From positions 1 to 29,535 of the forward strand of contig JBOHUX010000004.1 of the NCBI GenBank assembly GCA_050734915.1: 29,535 bases of DNA, in the 5' to 3' direction. Below, one piece after another: positions 22,091 through 28,761 of this stretch. The notes under the pieces are model-generated. The model was not told the origin of the DNA. It made no database searches and saw only the letters and a program-made list of their open reading frames with translations. Position numbers and translations under genes: made by a program. This DNA is from JBOHUX01 sp050734915 (GTDB taxonomy: Bacteria > Chloroflexota > Dormibacteria > Dormibacterales > Dormibacteraceae). The stretch's first letter is position 1. Every line of letters begins with the position of its first letter.

Positions 22091-24093
22091 GTCCCGGCGG
22101 GCCCTCGGCAGGCCGCCGCCTGGCGCGGCTTGGCCTGGTCGCGGGCACGCTCGCCGGCGCGGAGGCCGCGCTCTTCTACCTGTTCAACTGGGCACGCTTT
22201 CTCACCGGGAGCCTTCGCGGACCGGACTTCTTCTCCTTCTACGCGGCGGCCCGACTCTACCTCGCCCGCGGAGGACCTCACGTCTACGAGCTGACCGCCC
22301 AGAAGCACTTCCAGGACCTCGTGACGGCCGCCTGGCCCGGCCGCTACGTGCTGCTGCCCTACGTCCACCCGCCCTACTACACGTTCTTGATCGCCCCGCT
22401 GGGCTGGCTTCCGTATCGGAGCGCCTATCTCCTGGCGGGGCTCGTGAATGTGGCTCTGCTCGCCGCGGTGGTGGCGCTCCTGGTCCGGGGCAGCAACCTC
22501 AAACGCGTACCGGCGGCCGCCGCAGCGGCTCTGGCCGTCGGTTTCTACCCCGCCTTCGTCACTCTCCTTCAGGGCCAGTCCGACTTCGTGATGATGCTGC
22601 CCTTGGCCGGAGCCTACCTGGCCTGGGGTCGGGGGCGGCAGGGCACCGCGGGTTCGCTCGCGGGGCTGGCCATGGTCAAGCCGCAGCTTCTCCTGCTCCT
22701 CCCGGTGCTCTTCATCGCGCGCCGCGCGTGGCGCGCTCTGGTCGCGTTCGTCGCGGTCGTGGCGGTGCTCGCGGCCGGATCGCTGGCGGCCTTCGGAACC
22801 TCGGGCGTACTCGACTACCTGGGGGTGATCGGACCCTGGGCGGTCGGCCGGCGCAGTGCGTCCCCGATCTCCAACCAGACCATCTTCTCGCTTCGGGGCG
22901 TGCTCGACCAGATGCCGGGCGGCCACCTGCCCGCGCTCATCGTCCTCGCGGCGCTCCTCACCCTGGTCGGCCTCTCGCTGCTCTGGCGGCCGGATCTGCC
23001 CCGGCTGGACATGGCGCTGGCGGTGTCGGCCTCACTCGCCCTCAGCCCCTACCAGAACCTGCACGACCTCTCGCTCCTCCTGGTGCCGGGCTTCGCGCTG
23101 GCCACTCTTCTCAGCTCCGGCAGGCTGCGCTGGCCGGCCGCGGGTGCATCCATCCTGGTCCTGGGCTGGATCTCCATCGGCCTTGTGCCGATCGCGGGCG
23201 CAATCCCGGCCACCGCCACGGTCCTCCTCCTGGCGGCGTATCTGGCCGCCGAGCGCCTCGCCGTCCGGCCGGAGGCGATCCCGTTCAAGGGCCTCGGCCG
23301 AGCCGGGCCCCGCCCCCGGCGCGTCATCGTCCTGCCCGCCTACCGGGCAGCACGGACCCTCCACGAGGTGGTCGGGGAGATCCCGGCCGGGCACGCCGAC
23401 CGGATCCTTCTCGTTGACGACGCCAGCGCCGATGCCACCGTCAGCGTCGCGACGGCCCTCCGGCTGGACGTCATCAGGCATCCGCGCAACCTGGGCTACG
23501 GGGGCAACCAGAAGACGTGCTACAGCCATGCGCTGGCGATGGGGGCCGACGTGGTCGTCATGCTGCACCCCGACGGCCAGTACGACCCCCGCGTCATCCC
23601 CGATCTCTGCGGTGTCATCGAATCCGGCGCGGCGGACGTGGCGCTGGGCTCGCGCTGGCTGGGGCTGGATCCCGCCCGGGCCGGGATGCCGGCCTGGAAG
23701 CGGGCCGGGAACCGCTTCCTGACCCGGGTCGAGAACCGGGTGCTGGGCCTCGGCCTCTCCGAGTACCACACCGGCTACCGCGCCTACTCCCGTCGCTTCC
23801 TGGCCACCATCCCCTTCCTCGAGAACAGTGACGACTTCGTCTTCGACACCCAGATCCTGGTCCAGGCGGCGGCCTTCGGCTTCCGGATCGCGGAGGTGCC
23901 GGCGGTCGGTCGCTACTTCGAGGGCATGAGCACGGTCGGATTCCGAGCCTCAGCTGTCTACGGGTGCGCGACGCTCTTCGCGCTGGCCCGGTACGTCCTC
24001 CACCGGGCGGGCTTCACGTGCCGGTGGCTGCGGGTTCCGGTCGCCACCGAGCCGGAGCCGACTCGCGCCGCCGTGAGGTTCCTGGAACCCTGA
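22087..24093 (+). CDS. GT-C (GT87-like) / GT2 bifunctional membrane glycosyltransferase
   Basis: 668-aa fusion. Residues 1-390 form a GT-C-type polytopic membrane protein of the GT87/DUF2029 kind: an early acidic 'RGPDFFSFYAAARLY' loop after the first segment (the likely catalytic Asp region), 'YVHPPYYTFLIAPLGWLP' and about ten hydrophobic segments. Residues about 410-660 are a GT2 domain like polyprenyl-phosphate mannose/glucose synthases: 'VIVLPAYRAARTL', 'ILLVDDASAD', 'NLGYGGNQKTCY', 'VVMLHPDGQYDP' (DxD region) and 'LGSRWLG'. The GT2 part would make polyprenyl-P-sugar and the GT-C part would use it on the outer face. GTG 22087 overlaps the phosphoesterase stop. Acceptor unknown. Confidence 0.85.
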   Translation: MSPGGPSAGRRLARLGLVAGTLAGAEAALFYLFNWARFLTGSLRGPDFFSFYAAARLYLARGGPHVYELTAQKHFQDLVTAAWPGRYVLLPYVHPPYYTFLIAPLGWLPYRSAYLLAGLVNVALLAAVVALLVRGSNLKRVPAAAAAALAVGFYPAFVTLLQGQSDFVMMLPLAGAYLAWGRGRQGTAGSLAGLAMVKPQLLLLLPVLFIARRAWRALVAFVAVVAVLAAGSLAAFGTSGVLDYLGVIGPWAVGRRSASPISNQTIFSLRGVLDQMPGGHLPALIVLAALLTLVGLSLLWRPDLPRLDMALAVSASLALSPYQNLHDLSLLLVPGFALATLLSSGRLRWPAAGASILVLGWISIGLVPIAGAIPATATVLLLAAYLAAERLAVRPEAIPFKGLGRAGPRPRRVIVLPAYRAARTLHEVVGEIPAGHADRILLVDDASADATVSVATALRLDVIRHPRNLGYGGNQKTCYSHALAMGADVVVMLHPDGQYDPRVIPDLCGVIESGAADVALGSRWLGLDPARAGMPAWKRAGNRFLTRVENRVLGLGLSEYHTGYRAYSRRFLATIPFLENSDDFVFDTQILVQAAAFGFRIAEVPAVGRYFEGMSTVGFRASAVYGCATLFALARYVLHRAGFTCRWLRVPVATEPEPTRAAVRFLEP

Positions 24094-24120
24094 GGCGGCG
24101 ATCCTCACGTCGGCCAAAGG

Positions 24121-24579
24121 TCAGCCGGGCGGCTCCGCTCCGGCCAGCGTCTCGCGGAAGAGCATCACGCGCATGGAGGCGTTCTTGAGGATGTAGGGGA
24201 CCGTCTTGCCGAGGTTGAACTCCCCGAAGCGGCGCTTGTACGGAAGGCCCATCACGATCAGCTCGGCTCCCCACTCGTCGGCCTCGCCGAGGATGGCGGG
24301 ACCGGTTTCCCGGGCCTGGAGCAGCTCGGTCTCGATCTCCATCTCCACCTCACCGCCGATCTGCTCGACCTCGTCCAGGATCTGCTCCGCCCTCTGCACC
24401 TCGTTGTCCATCGTCGCACCGAGCGGGAGAGAGCGGTTGACCTCGATCACGTGCACCGCGTAGATCTTGGCATCCTGCCGCCTGGCCATCCGGCAGGAGA
24501 GCCGGACGGTCTCGACGTCGACGTCGTTGCCGCCGACCGCGATCAGGATCCTGCGTGCCGGCGCCAGCGGATCGGCCAT
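24121..24579 (-). CDS. Universal stress protein (UspA family)
   Basis: 152-aa single Usp domain. It starts 'RRILIAVGGNDVDVETVRLSCRMA', continues with 'AKIYAVHVIEVNRSLPL', has a central 'EAD EWGAELIVMGL' block and ends 'VPYILKNASMRVMLFRE'. The ATP-binding loop normally G-x2-G-x9-G(S/T) is only partly kept ('GLPYKRRFGEFNLGKT'), so nucleotide binding is uncertain. The ATG at 24579 is 7 bp after the stop of the small membrane protein at 24587, with which it forms an operon. It is convergent with the glycosyltransferase fusion. Confidence 0.85.
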   Translation of the reverse strand: MADPLAPARRILIAVGGNDVDVETVRLSCRMARRQDAKIYAVHVIEVNRSLPLGATMDNEVQRAEQILDEVEQIGGEVEMEIETELLQARETGPAILGEADEWGAELIVMGLPYKRRFGEFNLGKTVPYILKNASMRVMLFRETLAGAEPPG

Positions 24580-24586
24580 GCCCCTG

Positions 24587-24775
24587 CTACGCCTGGCCGC
24601 CGCGGGTGATGCTGAGGATCAGGCGGTAGACGCCGAAGACGATCAGCGCCAGCCCCGCCAGCCCGGCCCCGAAGGCGGTGAAGGAGTCACGCGCATGCTC
24701 GCCCGCCGCATAGGCCAGGATCCAGATCCCAAAGGCCAGCGAGAGCACCGCCATGAGGGTGAACGGGAAGCGCAT
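24587..24775 (-). CDS. Small two-span membrane protein
   Basis: 62-aa protein with two membrane helices, about residues 4-24 and 33-55, separated by a short charged loop ('GEHARD'), ending in a basic tail. No family recognised. Its codons are GC-biased in the same manner as the neighbours, and it directly precedes the UspA gene on the same strand with a 7-bp gap, which supports it being real. A TAGGAT box at 24785-24790 (minus strand) is a possible -10. Function unknown. Confidence 0.6.
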   Translation of the reverse strand: MRFPFTLMAVLSLAFGIWILAYAAGEHARDSFTAFGAGLAGLALIVFGVYRLILSITRGGQA

Positions 24776-24898
24776 CCCGCAGTGAATCCTAGCAAGGGCC
24801 GTGCCCGGGCCCTCCCGAGCCGAGCCTCTCGCCCTGGGCGGCTGGAGGGCCAGCTGCCGCTTCGGTGGGGCGGGAGCGGGGCGTCCACCGGGCCGACC

Positions 24899-24904
24899 TA
24901 TAAT
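24899..24904 (+). promoter_or_regulatory. Consensus -10 box of the trkA-like pair
   Basis: TATAAT, a perfect -10 hexamer in otherwise very GC-rich DNA. No -35 is recognisable. A transcript starting 6-8 bp downstream would begin at about 24911, almost on the GTG at 24914. Confidence 0.55.
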
Positions 24905-24913
24905 CCAGCCCTT

Positions 24914-24979
24914 GTGAGGATCGCATACGGCCAGAGCCCGTCGGACCGGCGCGCGAAGCGGCTCGGAAAGGGCTCGTGA
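24914..24979 (+). CDS. Putative 21-aa leader ORF coupled to the first trkA-like gene
   Basis: GTG 24914 opens a 21-codon frame (product begins MRIAYGQSPSDRRAKRLGKG) that ends in a TGA overlapping the GTG of the following gene (GTGA at 24976-24979). It lies 9 bp after a perfect TATAAT box and would be translated from a nearly leaderless mRNA. Stop/start overlap means the downstream gene could be translated by coupling. The peptide is basic and matches nothing I know; a chance ORF is possible. Confidence 0.35.
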   Translation: MRIAYGQSPSDRRAKRLGKGS

Positions 24980-25377
24980 GGGTCCTCATCATCGGCTGCG
25001 GACGGGTCGGGTCGCGGCTGGCGATCGAGATGAGCGACGCCGGCCACGAGGTCACCATCATCGATTGGAAGGCGGATTCCTTCTCCCGGCTCGGCGAGGG
25101 CTTCCAGGGCAACGCCATCGTCGGCAACGGCATCGACGAGGACATGCTGAAGCGGGCCGGGATCGAGAAGGCCGACGCCTTCGCCGCCGTCACCAACGGC
25201 GACAACCGCAACATCATGGCGGCTCAGATCGCGCAGCGCCTGTTCAAGGTTCCCCATGTCGTCTGCCGCATCTACGATCCCATCCGGAACGACGTCTACA
25301 GCGAGCTCGGCCTCAAGACCCTCTGCCCCACCACCACCGGGGCCACCGCCCTCCGCAAGATGATCCTGGAGGACTGA
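24976..25377 (+). CDS. TrkA-N (RCK_N) domain protein, first of pair
   Basis: 133-aa Rossmann-fold protein consisting of just the RCK N-terminal domain of potassium-uptake regulators. It has the nucleotide motif 'VLIIGCGRVGSRLA' (GxGxxG), the acidic residue after strand 2 in 'VTIIDWKAD', and 'AVTNGDNRNIMAAQIAQRLF' typical of TrkA-N. There is no RCK_C ligand-binding domain; common bacterial relatives such as CeoB/CeoC or KtrA are about 220 aa. GTG 24976 has GGAAAGGG just upstream. It is followed 5 bp later by a second RCK_N protein, resembling the CeoB-CeoC gene pair. Likely binds NAD(H) or ATP and gates a K+ channel encoded elsewhere. Confidence 0.85.
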   Translation: MRVLIIGCGRVGSRLAIEMSDAGHEVTIIDWKADSFSRLGEGFQGNAIVGNGIDEDMLKRAGIEKADAFAAVTNGDNRNIMAAQIAQRLFKVPHVVCRIYDPIRNDVYSELGLKTLCPTTTGATALRKMILED

Positions 25378-25382
25378 GGGCG

Positions 25383-25811
25383 GTGTATGTGATCGTGATC
25401 GGTGGGGGCAAGGTGGGCTACTACCTCTCCCGTGACCTCGTCGAGCGGGGCGAGGAGGTGACGCTCGTCGAGAAGGACGCCGAGCGCGCGGAGTGGCTGG
25501 GCGGCCAGCTGGGGAGCAGCATCGTGATGAGGGGCGATGGCGACGAGATGTCGTTCCTGCGCACGACGGGCATGGAGCGGGCCGACGTGGTCCTGGCCGT
25601 GACCGGCGACGACGAGGACAATCTGATCGCCCTCCAGATGGCCAAGAAGCACTTCAACGTGCCCCGAACGGTGGCCCGGGTCAACAACCCCGCCAACGTG
25701 CGCATCTTCAAGGAGCTGGGTGTTGACGAGGCACTCTCGGCGACCGAGGTGCTCCTCGCGTCGATGGAGCAGACGTTGGGCGACGACCCCGCCCAGCCGC
25801 GAACCGGATAG
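25383..25811 (+). CDS. TrkA-N (RCK_N) domain protein, second of pair
   Basis: 142-aa RCK_N protein with 'VIVIGGGKVGYYLS' (GxGxxG), 'VTLVEKDAERAEWL' with the acidic ribose-binding residue, and 'AVTGDDEDNLIALQMAKKHFNVP'. The C-terminus ('LGVDEALSATEVLLASMEQ') matches the end of the N domain, and no RCK_C follows. It is distinct in sequence from the first copy, so the two may form heteromeric rings. GTG 25383 has GAGGG overlapping the previous stop. The gene ends about 50 bp before a strong hairpin. Confidence 0.85.
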   Translation: MYVIVIGGGKVGYYLSRDLVERGEEVTLVEKDAERAEWLGGQLGSSIVMRGDGDEMSFLRTTGMERADVVLAVTGDDEDNLIALQMAKKHFNVPRTVARVNNPANVRIFKELGVDEALSATEVLLASMEQTLGDDPAQPRTG

Positions 25812-25860
25812 GCCGATCGGAGGGGGCCGCGCCCGCAGATCCCTGGGGTCTCACTCGCAA

Positions 25861-25890
25861 GAGAGGCCAGGGATCAGTCCCTGGCCTCTC
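25861..25890. terminator. 13-bp hairpin between convergent genes
   Basis: GAGAGGCCAGGGA, a TCAG loop and the exact complement TCCCTGGCCTCTC form a perfect 13-bp stem between the second trkA-like gene (plus) and the DUF5679 gene (minus). T-tracts are lacking on both strands, but the position and strength suggest bidirectional termination or 3'-end protection. An upstream GATCCCTGG at 25838-25846 can pair with CCAGGGATC at 25867-25875 and would compete with this stem. Confidence 0.6.
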
Positions 25891-25911
25891 CCAACCGGGC
25901 TCCGATGTGCC

Positions 25912-26055
25912 TCAGGTCGCCTTGCCGATCTTGTAGATCTTGGTACCACAATTGGGGCACGTGCCCACGGTCGCCGGCTTGCCGTTCTTCATGGTGATCG
26001 GCTTCGGGTCCTTCATTTCGACCTTCCGCTTGTCCTTAAGGCAATACCCTTCCAC
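25912..26055 (-). CDS. DUF5679-type small zinc-ribbon protein
   Basis: 47-aa protein starting MEGYCLKDKRKVEMKDPKPI and ending with a 'GTCPNCGTKIYKIGKA' knuckle. The layout matches DUF5679 proteins (YCVKCxxKxEMKDPxxxTxKNGRPAxxGxCPxCGTKxFRIG), common in Chloroflexota-like lineages. In those, two CxxC knuckles bind zinc; here the first reads CLKD, so one Cys is replaced by Asp, leaving three Cys. GTG 26055 is fixed by an in-frame stop a few codons upstream and has GGTGAG 9 nt ahead. A well-formed promoter is found at 26114-26142. Function of the family is unknown; a nucleic-acid role is often guessed. Confidence 0.85.
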   Translation of the reverse strand: MEGYCLKDKRKVEMKDPKPITMKNGKPATVGTCPNCGTKIYKIGKAT

Positions 26056-26113
26056 TGTTATTTACTCACCATCCTTCACTCAAGAATTGACCTGCGCGGC
26101 CCAACGGGTCGGT

Positions 26114-26142
26114 ATTCTATCGACGTATCTGCTCCAATTCAA
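26114..26142 (-). promoter_or_regulatory. Sigma-70-type promoter of the DUF5679 gene
   Basis: On the minus strand TTGAAT (26142-26137), a 17-bp spacer and TAGAAT (26119-26114) form the best -35/-10 pair in the window (4 of 6 and 5 of 6 to consensus). The predicted start near 26107 gives a leader of about 50 nt. The -35 touches one end of the dyad at 26142-26162. Confidence 0.6.
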
Positions 26143-26162
26143 CCCCAATTCCGGATTGGGGT
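26142..26162. promoter_or_regulatory. 21-bp dyad between divergent promoters
   Basis: ACCCCAAT, five bases, ATTGGGGT is a perfect 8+8 inverted repeat. Its left end touches the -35 of the DUF5679 promoter and its right end covers the -35 of the plus-strand promoter, ideal for a repressor controlling both genes. A second CCAATTC lies at 26134-26140, 11 bp (one helical turn) from the one at 26145-26151. Confidence 0.5.
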
Positions 26163-26184
26163 GCTCGGAGGCGGGTGCTAGACT
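26156..26184 (+). promoter_or_regulatory. Candidate promoter of the PRC-MgtE_N-CBS gene
   Basis: TTGGGG (26156-26161), a 17-bp spacer and TAGACT (26179-26184). The predicted start near 26191 leaves a leader of about 177 nt before TTG 26368. That leader holds small hairpins (CCCCT-TCAA-AGGGG at 26186-26199 and CCTCG...CGAGG shortly after) but no riboswitch class I could recognise. Confidence 0.4.
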
Positions 26185-26367
26185 CCCCTTCAAAGGGGCC
26201 TCGCCCGGACCGAGGGGAGGCGGGTTGCGAGCGCTGTCGAGTTCGTTCCGAGCTTCCCGGGGCCCACGAGGGGGTCTCCGCACCGCCATGACCGGCTTTG
26301 GCGCACGTCGCGCGACGGATCCCGAATCCACAGGCCGGCCGGGCGGAAGCGGGTTGGGGGCGATGGC

Positions 26368-27621
26368 TTGGTCTTCCTGAGCGCGTTGATGGGCTCCGAG
26401 GTGGTGGACGTCCACCAGCACCGGGTGGGCCGTGTCCGCGACCTCACCGTGCGGGTCCAGGAGCCGTACCCGGTCGTGACCGGCCTCGTGATCTCCCGGC
26501 GTGGCCAGACGGTGGTGCCGTGGAGCGAGGTGCGCTCGCTCGGCGGCCGGGAGGTCGCCCTCCGGGGCGGCGTCGGGGAGGTGCCCAAGTTCACCTCCGA
26601 CCCCGAGCAGGTCTGGCTCTCGCGGGATGTCCTCGACAAGCAGGTGATCGACACCGATGGGCGCCGGGTGGTCCGGGTCAACGACCTCCAGCTCAGCGAT
26701 AGCGGCGGCTCCATGCTGCTGGTGGGGGCGGACATCGGCATCCGCGGCATCCTGCGGCGGCTCGGACTGGAGGGCCTGGGCAAGGCGGTGATGCGGATCT
26801 TCGGTCGCGAGCTGCCCATGGTCCTGCTCTCCTGGAACGTGGTCGACCCCTTCGAGGGTCGTGGCGCCGAGGCCCTGCGCCTGCGCATCTCCGGCACACG
26901 GATCGCCAAGCTCCATCCCGCGGATATCGCCGATATCGTCGAGGAGCTGGGCCGGCGCGAGCGCACGGCCGTCTTCGATTCCCTGACCCAGGAAGTGGCC
27001 GCCGACACGCTGGAGGAGATGGAGCTCGAGGATCAGGTCTCCGTCGTCGAGCAGATGGGCCCGGAGAAGGCGAGCGACATCCTGGAGGAGATGCCTCCCG
27101 ACGAGGTGGCGGACATCCTCGCCGATCTCGGTCAGGAGCGGGCGCGGGAGATCCTGACCCTGATGGAGGACGCCGAGAAGGTGGGCGAGGTGAAGGAGCT
27201 GCTCGCGTACCGGCAGAACACGTCGGGCGGCCTGATGACGACCGAATATGTCTCCGTCTCCGATCGCCTCACCGCCGAGGAGTGCATCGCCGAGCTTCGG
27301 CGCCTCGAGCCGGACGCGGAGTCGATCTACTACGTGTACGTCGTCGATGGGGCCGAGCACCTGCGAGGCGTCCTCTCGCTGCGCGACCTGATCGTGGCCA
27401 AGCCCAAGACGCCGGTCGGCGAGATCATGATCCAGGAGCCGGTCTGGGTCCGCCCCGACGCCAGCCTGGGGGAGGTGGCGGCCGTGCTCTCCAAGTACAA
27501 CCTGCTCGCGGTCCCGGTGGTGGACGAGGAGCATGAGCTGCTGGGCATCGTGACCTATGACGACGCTCTCGAGCAGGTGCTGCCGGAGGCGGTCAAGCGC
27601 CGCCTGCCGCGCGTGTTCTAG
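26368..27621 (+). CDS. PRC-barrel / MgtE_N / CBS protein without a channel domain
   Basis: 417-aa soluble protein. Residues about 8-150 contain two PRC-barrel-like segments ('GSEVVDVHQHRVGRVRDLTV' and 'DKQVIDTDGRRVVRVNDLQL'). Residues about 180-280 are an MgtE N domain with its acidic superhelix ('LHPADIADIVEELGRRER', 'MPPDEVADILADLGQERA'). Residues about 290-410 are a CBS pair ('TTEYVSVSDRLTAEECI', 'MIQEPVWVRPDASLGEV', 'LLAVPVVDEEHELLGIVTYDD'). The five-helix Mg2+ pore of true MgtE is absent; the protein ends right after CBS2. In MgtE the N and CBS parts sense cytosolic Mg2+, so this may be a stand-alone metal sensor or a regulator of a separate transporter. TTG 26368 has a G-rich SD; ATG 26389 is also possible. 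Confidence 0.85.
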   Translation: MVFLSALMGSEVVDVHQHRVGRVRDLTVRVQEPYPVVTGLVISRRGQTVVPWSEVRSLGGREVALRGGVGEVPKFTSDPEQVWLSRDVLDKQVIDTDGRRVVRVNDLQLSDSGGSMLLVGADIGIRGILRRLGLEGLGKAVMRIFGRELPMVLLSWNVVDPFEGRGAEALRLRISGTRIAKLHPADIADIVEELGRRERTAVFDSLTQEVAADTLEEMELEDQVSVVEQMGPEKASDILEEMPPDEVADILADLGQERAREILTLMEDAEKVGEVKELLAYRQNTSGGLMTTEYVSVSDRLTAEECIAELRRLEPDAESIYYVYVVDGAEHLRGVLSLRDLIVAKPKTPVGEIMIQEPVWVRPDASLGEVAAVLSKYNLLAVPVVDEEHELLGIVTYDDALEQVLPEAVKRRLPRVF

Positions 27622-27656
27622 CAGCGTGCCTTAGCGTGTCCGGGAGACGAACGGGG

Positions 27657-27662
27657 TATAAG
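27657..27662 (+). promoter_or_regulatory. -10-like box for a leaderless zinc-ribbon mRNA
   Basis: TATAAG (5 of 6 to consensus) lies 6 bp before ATG 27669, so transcription would start on or next to the start codon. No Shine-Dalgarno sequence precedes this ATG. A -35 is not clear. Confidence 0.4.
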
Positions 27663-27668
27663 CCCAAG

Positions 27669-27836
27669 ATGAGCTCCCTCTGGAGGCGGCTCGCCCGAGC
27701 CCTGGCGCCGCGCCCGGCGCCCAAGCGCCTGCGCCCGGTCTGCCCGATCTGCGAGCTGCCCATGGAGCGACGCGGCTCCAACGTCTGGATGTGCCCCAAC
27801 TTCCCCCGCTGCCCGGGAGCGATCGCCGCCGACTGA
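27669..27836 (+). CDS. Small zinc-ribbon protein (topoisomerase-type C4)
   Basis: 55-aa protein: a basic, helical N-terminus (MSSLWRRLARALAPRPAP) then a C4 zinc ribbon 'CPICELPMERR' and 'MCPNFPRCPGAI'. The ribbon resembles the C-terminal zf-C4 repeats of bacterial topoisomerase I (CPxCgxxM...WxCsxyPxCxgt). Free-standing forms of unknown function occur in many genomes. ATG 27669 is preferred over GTG 27636 because it sits directly after a TATAAG box, consistent with leaderless expression. It is followed after 26 bp by the convergent PfkB-type gene. Confidence 0.75.
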   Translation: MSSLWRRLARALAPRPAPKRLRPVCPICELPMERRGSNVWMCPNFPRCPGAIAAD

Positions 27837-27862
27837 AGTTTCGGTGCCGCGGGACTGGAGCG

Positions 27863-28744
27863 TCAGGCTGGCGAGAGATCCCGGGCCCGGACCATCACCT
27901 CGTCCAGGGTGGCGGCGGCCAGCCCTCGGAGCCCGACCTCCGAGATTGCGACTGACGCGCAAGCGACTCCCTGGGCGAGCGCCTCCCAGAGCGCCTCCGG
28001 CCCCCCGCCCAGCCTCTGCCAGCACGCCAGCATGCCTCCCGCAAGGGCGTCGCCGGCGCCAGTGGGATCGCGGACCGGACGCGCGGTCAGTGCCGGTACC
28101 CGGCTCGGGCCCCGCTCCGTATAGGCGCACAGGCCCGCCGGACCGGCCTTCACGACCAGGCCGCGGAGCCCGTGCCGGAGTCTGAACGCCTCCGGGTGGG
28201 CGGGATCGCCGCCCAGCGCGCTCAGCTCCTGGACCGTGCAGAAGAACCAGTCGCAGGCGGCGACGAACCCGGCGGACTCGACGGGGGCGGAGCGTACGTA
28301 CGACCTCATGGCGTCCCCGGCGAGGAGGTCCGCGGCCCTCAGCCGCGCCGCCGCCTGGAGCTGGAGCCCGGGCCGCATCGAGCCCACGAAGGCCCAGCCC
28401 CGGAAGGCGGGCGGCGTGGCAGGGGTCCAGGCATCGTAGATGCCGTCCTGGCTGCCGAGATCGAGATCACGTGTGCCGAGACGGCGGGAATGCCAGCGGT
28501 AGGTGGCGGCGTCGATGACGGCGAGGCCGGCCAGGTCCACCCGCCGGCCCTCCAAAAGCTCCCGGACCCGGTCCTCCTCCTCGATCCCCACCGGCGCCAC
28601 CAGAGCAACCGGCGTGAACAGGCTCGCGGCCAGCGCGAAGTAGAGTGCGGACCCGCCGAGCTCCTCCTCGGCGGTGCCCCAGGGCCCTTCCAGGGTGTCG
28701 AGCGCGATCGAGCCGGCGACCAGCAGGCGGGGTGAGTCCGGCAT
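27863..28744 (-). CDS. PfkB-family carbohydrate/nucleoside kinase
   Basis: 293-aa ribokinase-like enzyme. The N-terminus 'RLLVAGSIALDTLEG' followed by 'ELGGSALYFALAASLF' is the PfkB substrate-binding start (G-G, here with Tyr), and the C-terminal signature 'RDPTGAGDALAGGML' holds the anion hole and catalytic Asp (GAGD). It transfers phosphate from ATP to a sugar or nucleoside hydroxyl; the substrate cannot be inferred safely. ATG 28744 is chosen because it begins at the first strand; the longer open frame up to 29293 is antiparallel noise within the PHP gene. It follows the PHP-domain gene by 17 bp on the same strand. Confidence 0.85.
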   Translation of the reverse strand: MPDSPRLLVAGSIALDTLEGPWGTAEEELGGSALYFALAASLFTPVALVAPVGIEEEDRVRELLEGRRVDLAGLAVIDAATYRWHSRRLGTRDLDLGSQDGIYDAWTPATPPAFRGWAFVGSMRPGLQLQAAARLRAADLLAGDAMRSYVRSAPVESAGFVAACDWFFCTVQELSALGGDPAHPEAFRLRHGLRGLVVKAGPAGLCAYTERGPSRVPALTARPVRDPTGAGDALAGGMLACWQRLGGGPEALWEALAQGVACASVAISEVGLRGLAAATLDEVMVRARDLSPA

Positions 28745-28761
28745 CGGCGGGCCCCCTGACG

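Noticed and set aside
26191..26367. Mg2+ (M-box) or Mn2+ riboswitch before the MgtE_N gene
   Set aside because: The leader length is suitable and small hairpins exist, but none of the conserved aptamer blocks could be recognised by eye.
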